In this document: positions 55,385-64,000 of the stretch, one piece after another
Position numbering within the stretch: the first letter of the stretch is position 1
Layout of the letters: each line of letters begins with the position of its first letter
Assembly: GCA_030620095.1 (NCBI GenBank)
Contig: JAUTXW010000325.1
Span: 1,532,501-1,596,500, forward strand
Direction of reading: 5' to 3'
From: Kuschelorhynchus macadamiae
Lineage: Eukaryota > Arthropoda > Insecta > Coleoptera > Curculionidae
DNA: 64,000 bases
The notes under the pieces: model-generated
Told to the model about the DNA's origin: nothing
Seen by the model: the letters and a program-made list of their open reading frames with translations, nothing else
Databases searched by the model: none
Program-made: the position numbers and the translations under genes

Positions 55385-55600
55385 TGGGTTTCATGCAGGT
55401 TATAAAATCTATGTGTCCCGAGGATGCAACGACAAAAGTTACGAAACGTCGACAATTTAAAAAAAGGGCTTTTGTTTTTTTTACTGGATCCTAACCCCAG
55501 ATAATTCACCACTCTAAAATAACAAGATGGTCGTTAACGAAAACAAGTTAGAGACTTAGTATCTGCGGACCAACAAAGTAGGTAAATACTGATAATATGG
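55385..55600 (-). repeat. tandem hammerhead-bearing repeat array, right (inverted) part
   Basis: Reverse complement of the units at 49463-50190. GGGTTTCATGCAGG, the ribozyme, the ACTGGATCCTAACCCC block, AATTCACCACTCT, GTTAACGAAAAC and TCTGCGGACCAAC appear in the reverse order. A second partial unit begins near 55553 and stops at about 55600, where the ATGGCGG family starts. Together with 50193-50235 it makes a bit more than one inverted unit. Confidence 0.88.
55414..55454 (+). ncRNA. hammerhead ribozyme motif, inverted unit, U4 mutated
   Basis: Plus strand. TGTC, CCGAGGA (core CUGANGA with U4 changed to C), helix II GCAAC...GTTAC (one weakened pair), GAAACGTC, GACA. The layout matches the copy at 49775-49814, but the core change predicts loss of cleavage. 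Confidence 0.62.
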
Positions 55601-55945
55601 GTTTCAATTTAAGATGGCAGTCAAATAAAATGTTTAAAAAATCAACGCAAAAAAAATTGACTTTAAATTTTGCAGGAAAATTTAATGTGAAATTGGGATA
55701 AACTAGTACGAATTCGACATGACGTAGCAAAATGGCGGTATGTGTCAATATAAAAACTAGCTATTGAATTAATTTTAAATTAGGCCCAACAGTCAAGTGT
55801 GGCATAGGTAGAAAGAAAATGGTAAAATATTGATAGGAATCCAATATGATGGAACAAAATGGCGCCCAATAAAAATGAAGACAGTATATGTAACACATAT
55901 ATACTGTGACTATGTACTGAACTAAATTGGGTCACTCTTCACTAT
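55601..55945. repeat. ATGGCGG-family repeat with GAACTAAATTGGG terminus
   Basis: Direct orientation: AAGATGGCAGTCAAATAAAA, GTAGCAAAATGGCGGTATG (55725), AATATGATGGAACAAAATGG (55841), then TACTGAACTAAATTGGGTCA and CTTCACTATTTCTAA at about 55914-55950. The last motif recurs at 62583, and complementary versions lie at 11948 and 35672. Confidence 0.75.
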
Positions 55946-55959
55946 TTCTAACAAATGAA

Positions 55960-56975
55960 AGAAACGCGAAGGGCCCAATGGCCCAGACACCATCCACCCG
56001 ACCTCCCTCCTGGGAAGCCGCCTCTCGATGATAGGTACTACCGGTTTAACGGGCCTAGGGCCTTAATAAACCATAAGTCATCGCTATCTTAGGTGTGTCA
56101 GCTCGTACACATCCGGATGTGTGTACTCACATCGCACCTCTTCTATATTGTCGCGGTCAATATAGGAGAGTTGTCTGAAAACAGAGAAATGTGTGTATTG
56201 TCAGTGTAATGGTGTGTGATCGCGGGGCCTACGGTAGTAGACCCGGTGTACCCGCCGCTCCTCCTGAGGGTCATAGTCCACTAGCATCCTGAGTTCTTCA
56301 AATGGGTGTGCTGCTGCCCGCTATATGCCTTTCATGGCTTTCTTCCTGATTGTTGTCTGGAGAGGCTCCCAGTCCAGGTCCCGCTGGATCTGGGCATTTC
56401 TTACGTACCAAGGTGCGTCTACCGCAGTCCTTAAGTACTTATTTTCTGTAGCTGCCAGTTGGTCTATGTAGGTGGGCGCTGCATATGCCCACGCTACTGC
56501 TCCATATGTCAATTGTGATCTTGCGATCATTTTTATCATGGTCAGCTTTGTACGAAGAGCCATGGGGCTTCTTCGGTTCAAAAGAGGGTATAGCCTAGCC
56601 ATAGCCTTATTTGTCTTTGCTCTTGTTGCCTCAATATGGGGTTTCCATTTTAACCCCTTATCCATTATCAGCCCTAGATATTTTTTGTGCATTTATTTTG
56701 ATCTTCCAAGTGATACACCAGTCACTTATCAGATCCATTTCTTCCTGTAGTCTCCTACAAATGATACCTGCATTTCTATGCTTTGCCGCTATAGCACAGT
56801 CGTCGGCGTATAGGGCTATGGAAGTGGTGTGTGTCTTGGGGATGCCATGTGTATACTCGTTATATAAGTGCGGTCCTAACACAGATCCCTGAGGCACTCC
56901 TGCTTCTAGTCTTCTAGGTACTTGAATGAAAGAAAAAACATAACATTGCAGATAAATCAGAATTACGTCTGTCAA
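55960..56975 (-). pseudogene. Jockey-type LINE 3' fragment, minus strand
   Basis: Read high to low. 56975-56658 has RRLEAGVPQGSVLGPHLYNE (motif B intact) and IALYADDCAIAAK (intact YADD), then LQEEMDLISDWCITWKIKIN. In a shifted frame, 56692-56321 has KYLGLIMDKGLKWKPHI, MARLYPLLNRRSPMALRTKL, SQLTYGAVAWAYAAPT, ENKYLRTAVDAPWYVRN and IQRDLDWEPL. This is the classic Jockey C-terminus. The 3' untranslated region extends to about 55960. A frameshift sits near 56675. The 5' end is truncated at about 56975. It is the best-preserved LINE fragment here. Confidence 0.88.
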
Positions 56976-58744
56976 CAGCGGTAAGATATTACGCTCAGTA
57001 AATGACCAGTGCTTTATCTGTGGTAAATGATGAATTTATGACACACTGTTAGGCAACCGCATATCTGAGGTACGGAGAAGTATCAGGGATATATGATAAT
57101 TTTTTTGCAAAACTAGAAAGTAAGAGTACAACATTTAAACTAGTGGTTTACGGTGTTTAAATGTTAACTAGCTTTCTGGCAGTACTAGTTAATGTCGGTA
57201 TAATTATAATTATATTACTTCTAACAACACAACTATGAACGTTAAAATGTTCTATGTTTTTTAAGAATCGAATGAACATCTATGAGGGACCTTTTTATGC
57301 AAGTCAATTACAAATGTAAGAAAAACCCGCTAATTATTTATCTAGTAAGACCTAGAAAAAAAATCTAACAACGACATCGGATACTACAAGATGCCTGTTG
57401 TAATAATTGGTTATATCTAATACGTTCGGTCAGACCATTTAATTAATACAAACATATTTTTTGTTTGTACTATTCATCAAAGTTTTTTTACTACAGCGCT
57501 TTGGTATTTACATATTATTTGCTTAGACTATGCTAGAAGTAGTAATGTATGCAGGCATATTTTAATGTATACGTCTATAGAGGTAATTATCAGAAGCTAT
57601 TAGCAAAAAATAGACTAATGATGGTTAGCGCATAGTAATCTATGATATCTGTCGTAATTAACAATTTATTATAGATCGTTTTATAATTTGAACGCTCTGT
57701 TAAGTTTTTGCCTTAAAGTGGGTAGATTTTTTCTTCCGGATATATCTTGAAGACTTCCGATTTTTTTATTGGTCTAACGGTGGTTATAGTTTAGACCGGT
57801 ACCCTGCTATGACAAGCGTTTTCGAAAAAAAAATGGCAAATTAAATTTTCTTTTTTTAAGCTAAGTAAAAGGCAAAAAATAAGCCAGTGGTATCTAACTA
57901 GAGCGTAATAGGCAGATGGGCACAATAAGTAGCAATTTTAGCAAATTAACGATTAACTAGTTGACAGCTGCTTGGTTACTTAACAACGAAAATGAGAAAA
58001 TGAACGTACAATTCTCTTTTTATACGCTTATCTATCATCAAATTGATCTTCCTGTTTTAAATACACGTATTGATAGAACCCATACTTATTCCATTTTGCA
58101 ATTTCTGTTAATACATATTACATAAGGTGCGCATATGCAAGTACTAATAAAATACTTTTGAAAATAATTAAGATTTTCGATAGAAAATGTGTGGAATTTT
58201 TTGACTTTAAATTGAACATCTTGTGTATTTTTGCCCTTATAAAAAGTTATTTTTTCCGGGGGCTGTGCAGAGTACTCACACGTAGGCCCTCTGGTTCACA
58301 AAAAACCTAAAAAAGCTGTTTTTAATCAGTAACTTCCATAATATTGCAGACAGAATAAAATTGTTTTACTACAAAATGTAGGGTAGATCTTTGCCTACAA
58401 AAAATATAATAATGATTTTTTTGGAAAGGTAATAGTTTTCAAGATAAATTATTTTAAAACCATTATTGATTATTCTGTCCCCTGTTTTCGGATCAAGAGA
58501 AAAACTCTTGCATTTCTTTGCAATTTGCAATAACTCGAGTAAAAAATACTTTCAAATGCGTTTGGAAGAAGACATCCGTGGCTACATAATATAACATAAC
58601 CTCAAAAAACTATTTTTTTTTAAATTTAATTTTCGTAAAAACCTTTTTTTAGGAAATAATATGCCCTACATTTTTTAGTTATATAATTTTCTATCTGCGA
58701 TAATTTGGAATTGAATGATTCGTATGTTGCCAAATTAGTTCAAT
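56976..58744. other. A+T-rich DNA, no gene recognised
   Basis: 57000-57240 has a few inverted words (TTTAAACTAGTGGTTTA) but no element. 58240-58740 may be the flank of the mariner remnant that follows. No coding evidence. Confidence 0.4.
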
Positions 58745-59450
58745 AATTTTCAGATACTAGATCTGTCAGTATTGTGAAACGACAGCCGAAGCGAGCCATC
58801 AGAAATCAAGCTGTGAAAGTGGTTCTTTTGGGACGTGCTGCATTGGATCATACTAAAAGTACCCGTCAACTAGTTCAAGCCTCAGGTGTCTTCCGTTCGT
58901 TCATAAGAAGAATTTTAAAAGCGCAAATTTCATCCGTACAAAATTGAATTAGTACAGGAACTGAATGAGGATGATCTTGATAGAAGGCTGCAGTTTTCCG
59001 AAGAAATAAGCCAGTGTTTGATTGAAAATTCGGACATATTATTTAACATTTGCTTTTCCGATAAGTGTACATTTTATTTAAATGGTTCTTTAAGAGGCAT
59101 AATTGCCGAGACTAGGATGACAGTAACATACATTTAATCCGTGAGGTTTATACCCAAAACCCGAAAAAATTAATATCTGGTGTGGCATATTAGGAAATCA
59201 TATTATTGGATCACTTTTTATTATTGGAAATTTAACTCTCGAATTGTACTTAAACATGCTTGAAGAAGTAATTAACCCTTTTATGATAAAAGATGATCAA
59301 AATCATGATGATAATCGGCTTCATTTCTAGCAAGATGCAGTGCTTCCACACTATGGTGCTGCTGTTAGAGAATTTTTAAATAACCAGTTTCTTGGACGGT
59401 GGTCTGGAAGGAGAGGCCTCATAGAATGGCCTGCCAGGTGATATTGAAAT
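58745..59450 (+). pseudogene. mariner/Tc1-like transposase remnant
   Basis: Broken frames on plus. ELVQELNEDDLDRRLQFSE lies near 58960, FNICFSDKCTFYLNG (the FSDE--F--NG motif, with Lys after FSD) near 59040, and HLIREVYTQNPEKINIWCGI at 59125-59185. QDAVLPHYGAAVREFLN near 59335 (the QQDGAP-H motif, G lost) follows, then GRRGLIEWPAR. Stops and shifts occur throughout. The end of the gene after WPAR is missing. No inverted ends were identified. Confidence 0.72.
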
Positions 59451-62049
59451 GTAATCGTAGTTGTTTTGACTCTTAATATCTTAAATTTACGTGCCTGTTC
59501 CCTTAATATCAAAACTACAGGGTTGAGGTTCCTAAAGCCATTTTTGCATTAACTTGTCAAATAAAATCCAACAAATACGGTATTAATAGAAAGGTAATTT
59601 TGTGCTCTCCAAAATAATGTATCACTCCACCCACTCTTTATTTGAAATATTGAGGCATTGCCCCCGCTAGGGGGTTGAAGATTCAGGTTGAAAGATATGC
59701 TTAAAATGTGTCCCCCTCCAAAGCAAAATTGACGTATCCGACAATTTCTGCTTTAAATTTCACGAAAAGAGGAAAAGCCAGGTACATACTTTTCGTTGGA
59801 ACACCTTGTATAGCAATTCTTAAAAAAAAAATAAAAATAATTAAATATAGTAATTCAGTTGATATACAGATTTTTAGAGATAATAATTTATTATAAAAAG
59901 TTATTTCGTCTTTTAAATTAAATGGATTCCAATAACCACATTAAAACCAAGTTTAAAAACTGTCTATATAACATTCGCAGCAGCAACACTAAGTCCCTAA
60001 TTCCCATATCGTAAGCATACAAAAATCGGAAAGCCGAAAATGTGATAAATCATTCCGGAGTCGTTTTATATTGCTTTTGAATGGGGAAGCACGCTTACGC
60101 GCGTGTGGTGTGCTAGGTTATCTAATATTAAGGGCCCCCGACTTATGAATTCCGCAGGAGTAGATTATGGCAGATGAAACTTTTTTGGTTAGTGTCCGGC
60201 GATCCTGTGATTCTCAAAAGGTTTTCGGCACATGAGGAAGCTGAAAAATATAAAAGTATAACAGAAAGGAAAAAGGAATGCGATTTAAATATAAACCTAT
60301 TCTCGGAAACACGTAATTACGTTTTGCATCTGGAGTTATCTAGGAGTATATGCATTTTAAATTCAAAAATATCTTGGAATGCTTATTCATCATAAAAAAA
60401 ACGGTGACATAAAAAGTATGTATTTTTCTATTCGGACGAATCTGCTTTTTATATCAGCATTAAAAAAAAATATGATTTATATTTCACTCAAATAATTTTT
60501 GTTTTGATTTATATAAATATTGTTTATATTAAATCAATTTGAATATTGAACTTTTTTATATATTTGTTTGTTTCACTGAGCCAATAAGAAACTTTCTTTA
60601 CTGTAAATGTATTTATTGAATAACTATTTACTAGAGACTAATTTTTTATTGGAATATTGGTTATACAACCTCCTCACTCCTATTCTTATGCACGAAGTGG
60701 TTAAGTTTTCGTGTTTAACCTCGCGGTTTCATTTTGACTGGCATATTATACAGAGTATTGCTAGTATAGTTTTGAAGAGTAAGTTATAGACCTTCAAAAG
60801 CTGCTGGACAAATATATTTTCGGCCATTTATGAGATTATAATAGATTGTAGTAAATACATTTTTTTAACTAATTTAAAATGGCTCATTCATTTTCGGTTT
60901 TAAGGTAGAAACCATAGCAAACACAAACCACTGTCGAAAAAGTGAAAATAATGTACTAGTCCTGGACCTGGTATTGGTTTTTCAGTAAGGAGAAATTTTT
61001 TTCAGGAATGCGCACTAGGTGTCCTAAGAGGCTTTGGACCTGCCTCCTGGTACTTTTTGTAACAGACACTTCATCAAAGATGGTGGCCGCTCGACCGCAA
61101 AAGTGCTCTGTTAATACTTGGTCTATTTGCATGGAAATTAACTTAATGTGTTGCAATTGCTGCGGCAGATTTAATATCGCCTTTGTTACCTTACACACTA
61201 ATAATAACACAATATAAGTGTTGTTATATCAGAAAGTGAATATTTACAAGCTAAAATGTACAGGATTCATTCTAAAAATGATTTACACATTTACAGAATT
61301 TAATCAATTTTCTCTATAGATGCATCAGGATTTGACACATTTTAAACAATTACATGTCGCAATAAAGTCAATGAAATATTTCTTCATCCTCATTATTGCC
61401 ACCAAACCATCTTCCGCTTATTGAAATCCTAATTAACTTGAGTCTAAGCGAACGGCCATGTCACCAATACAGTTTTGCTGAAGGCAGAGCAAAAATAAAA
61501 TAAAAATATCACTAAAATGAGATATTTTAAATATTTGTACCCATTATTGCAGTGCATGATGACGCTATAGGTACAAAACGTACCAGGGGGCAAATATCCA
61601 CCCAAGTCAAAAATTCTTATTAGGATTCCTACTAAGCATATGTGAAAAAACAGCTCCCTAACCAAATTTTCCTGCAAAACCAAAGCTAGACTTGGATTAT
61701 ACCTATAAATATCTTTGATATCCTTTAGTGCCTGATCCGCTTTATTTAAATTGTTCCAAAAGTTCCCTCACGCTATCTAAAACATGCTTGTAAAAATGGC
61801 GTCATATTGACTTCATAAGCGACGAATAAATATGCAATAACTTCTTATTATTTATACCGTTATTTAGGAAATGTTAATGTTTATTTGATGCATATAGTTT
61901 TTATTTGGGAGTAATTATATTTGTTTAAAACAAATTTTGGAGGGGCGCACAAGACCCATAACAAGTACCGAAAGTTGTGTGACAATCTATTCTTTTTTTT
62001 TTATTTTCTTGTACATGTCAAAGTCATAGCTCGAAAATACGGGTTTTAT
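59451..62049. other. A+T-rich DNA, no gene recognised
   Basis: Several short open frames (60174-60395 and 60956-61210 minus among them) have no recognisable domain. 60956-61210 is uninterrupted for 84 codons but I cannot tell it from chance. Confidence 0.4.
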
Positions 62050-63146
62050 AATAATATGTTGTTTGTATACAGTGCGTCCCTTTAATAATGCTCCCCCCTA
62101 TCCTCAATTATATTTTAAACCAGTAAGGATAAAAATCTAAAATGTTCCACATTTGAATAACTGACTAAATAAATACTCCTTTTGTGTGCATGTTATTTCA
62201 AGTTGCTTTGAAATTTTCAATTGGTTTAAGATTTCGTACCTACACATTGTAAAATGAATATCCTTTTTACAATGGCGCGCAAAAAAACCGCTGTCAAAAG
62301 ACAAACATTTTTTTGTCAAAAAGAAAAACGCATTAGTTCTTTGTAAAAAAAATCGGTTTACTAATGCGGCTTTTTTTTTAAGTCATGTAACTCTAACAGT
62401 TAAATTCTTTAAATATGTATTTCGCAAAGAGGTGCGATTTATTGTTAAACAAGAAAATGATCGTACCGCAGTCGTTACTGACTGATGAAATTTTACTGTT
62501 ATTAAATTTCCTAACTTTAATAATTAATGAAATTCACGATCATTTTTCTTATCTTCACAGTATATAAGTGTCACTAAATTACTATGGACTGAACTAAATT
62601 GGTCCACACTTCACTATTCCTAATAGAAGGAAATATTCATAACGAGGGAAGTTCCGATTTTTATAACGCGTGTTTGAAATTAAGAAATATAGGATATTTT
62701 ATCTTATATATTTCGATAATGGATATATTAGGCCAGTGCAATTACAGTTTAAAATGGAACAAATTATTTACAAGATGCGACCAGTCGCAATCGGTAGCTT
62801 TTATGTCCCTAGTCAATATACTAAAAATCCCAAATGATCCGGTGGTTGCATCCTATAAAAAAATCGACCACTAGTTTAAAAAAAAAATTCTTTGTAAACT
62901 AATAAAATTTTTTTAATATATTTTTTTTTAATTTTTAAGAATAACTTAGGTTTTGTTTATAATAAAAATCTTATTCTTAACTATCTAGTGCGTAAATAAA
63001 TTTATTTTGATAATAATTTATTTGATAAATATCTCAAATAAGCAATATTTTAGGAGAAACAAGCGGTCGGGAGTTAAAAAAACGGTTTATTTAGACTTAA
63101 GGATTTTATTGTACATACATATATTTTACAAATATCAAAAACATGT
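62050..63146. other. intergenic DNA with a transposon-end motif
   Basis: TACAGTGCGTCCCTTTAATA at about 62069 resembles the terminus of mariner-type elements (TACAGTG-GTCCC). No partner end was found. At 62583 the ACTGAACTAAATTGG...CTTCACTATTCC motif recurs. 62880-63060 is A+T-rich and forms the region downstream of the minus-strand gene that ends at 63147. Confidence 0.4.
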
Positions 63147-64000
63147 TTAATCCAAATTATCTTCATCGTCTGAGTTATCAATATTGGTCTCAGATGCTTT
63201 ATTATTACATGATATGCCATTGCAAGTTCCACATAGGGCTGTACAGCTAAGGCCTGATTTTATGCACGTGCAAAGTTTATTGCAACCCGATTTGCAGTTG
63301 CAATAAATCATTTTTAATATAAAGTTGGGAGCTATTGGTTTATTTGTGGTCTCTGGGATTAGGTAGTTCTCATTTTCTTTCCATCTCCAATCTTTCGGGT
63401 CCTTAGGTTCGTTAAGCCAAAATTGAATTTGATGATAAACTCTGAAGTAATGATTTTCGGCAGCCTGGCATGTTGGTGGCAAGCTAGCTAATTCAAAGTT
63501 ATGATTAATACTTTGACGAGCAGTAATATTTTTGTATTTTTGGTATCTCAATTGGTCCAAATTCTTTGCCACACTGTGTTTGCCGTAAAGTTCTTCAATA
63601 AACCGATCACCAGCATTTATTAGTTCTACTTTTGTCGCAGAAGGATTCATGAATATTGAAATACAATCTTTCAGTTGCGGATTTTTTTGTATAACTCTAA
63701 CTGCAGCAAGTTTACCTTTTTTATAAAAACAAGATGTTGTATCACAACCTGACATGGCGTGTAAAAACAATATAGAGTCCTTGATGTCACCTAATGCTTG
63801 CTGCATTTCACTTATATTGGTAATTCTGTTAGGTTTTCCAACTTTTCCTGGCCGCAACATAAATACTCCGTCTTTGTGTACCTTATGTAAAAGCAGTACT
63901 AACAAATCAGTGTCATCACCAACTAAGGTTACAGGTGATATAGTTTCACTTATCCTCACAGCACAGTCAACAGTCATTACGTCAGCATCACCTTTAGCTT
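63147..64000 (-). CDS. PIN/XPG-like protein with cysteine-rich C-terminus (5' end outside window)
   Basis: An uninterrupted minus-strand frame of 284 codons that stays open to the window edge (AKGDADVMTVDCA precedes the first Met at 63977), so the true start lies beyond 64000. N-terminal part: DADVM and LVGDDTDLLVLLLH, acidic motifs like those of PIN/XPG-type nucleases. Then FLHAMSGCDTTSCFYKKGKL and a helical middle. LASLPPTCQAAENHYFRVYH follows. The end is cysteine-rich (YCNCKSGC, CTCIKSGLSC, CGTCNGISCNN), then an acidic tail. Such proteins recur in many copies in arthropod and cnidarian genomes, so an origin in a mobile element is plausible. The reaction and partners are unknown. Confidence 0.7.
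   Translation of the reverse strand, partial: AKGDADVMTVDCAVRISETISPVTLVGDDTDLLVLLLHKVHKDGVFMLRPGKVGKPNRITNISEMQQALGDIKDSILFLHAMSGCDTTSCFYKKGKLAAVRVIQKNPQLKDCISIFMNPSATKVELINAGDRFIEELYGKHSVAKNLDQLRYQKYKNITARQSINHNFELASLPPTCQAAENHYFRVYHQIQFWLNEPKDPKDWRWKENENYLIPETTNKPIAPNFILKMIYCNCKSGCNKLCTCIKSGLSCTALCGTCNGISCNNKASETNIDNSDDEDNLD

Noticed and set aside
60956..61210. 84-codon minus-strand open frame
   Set aside because: No recognised domain, no homology I can recall, and overlapping open frame on the other strand; could be chance.

Overview
The window is strongly A+T-rich animal DNA, almost certainly from an arthropod and most likely an insect. The basis is the element mix: an env-bearing Ty3/Gypsy (errantivirus-like) retrotransposon, Penelope-like elements, R4-type and Jockey-type LINEs, mariner, pogo and hAT transposons, and a Maverick/Polinton scrap. 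I see no convincing intron-exon host gene, no rRNA and no functional tRNA. The one long undamaged reading frame outside the Gypsy element is at the right edge (63147-64000, minus). It is a PIN/XPG-like protein with a cysteine-rich tail that runs out of the window. I cannot name the species.

Layout, left to right. 1-4100: a dispersed repeat present twice (123-312 and 3863-4101) around a mariner-like transposon with long inverted ends (1994-3521). 5400-8650: a restriction-endonuclease-type LINE with its parts out of order, ending at a (TA)n tract. 9040-11200: a decayed minus-strand Jockey/R1-like LINE. 12265-16500: another LINE on plus, split by an IS630/Tc1-like transposon. 17255-18714: an unassigned element with inverted ends and many short subrepeats. 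20674-28589: a complete errantivirus-like element (two ~98% identical LTRs, 4-bp target duplication) with damaged gag, pol and env. 29020-29282: a Harbinger scrap. 31578-32090: a Maverick DNA-polymerase scrap. 33160-35021: a LINE on minus. 35150-35732: a Penelope fragment. 36168-38541: a hAT transposon with a perfect 8-bp target duplication. 41588-42790: a Penelope-like element with an inverted 5' segment. 45968-48471: a second long-TIR mariner. 49463-55600: the most interesting region, described below. 55960-56975: a Jockey 3' fragment on minus. 58745-59450: a third mariner scrap.

The most notable system is at 49463-55600. A roughly 225-bp tandem unit carries a hammerhead-ribozyme motif (CUGANGA, helix II, GAAAC-GUC) on the strand complementary to its forward copies. 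Forward units meet reverse-complement units at about 50190. A pogo transposon (50236-55382, TA duplication) sits inside one reverse unit, and a LINE (51321-54411, TGTGTA duplication) sits inside the pogo. Removing the pogo on paper restores an intact unit sequence. Tandem hammerhead units of this size match what is known as metazoan retrozymes. A Penelope-like element in the same window (41588-42535) carries half of the same ribozyme fold, and Penelope elements are the proposed mobilisers of such units.

A second pervasive family is a roughly 150-bp subrepeat with the core ATGGCGGAACAAAATGGCGG. It is found in at least eight places and sometimes ends in a conserved ACTGAACTAAATTGG motif. Two related tRNA-like SINE heads (39551-39615 minus, 43516-43594 plus) share the sequence downstream of the tRNA part. 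All calls come from reading by eye and from family knowledge, and no database search was run.
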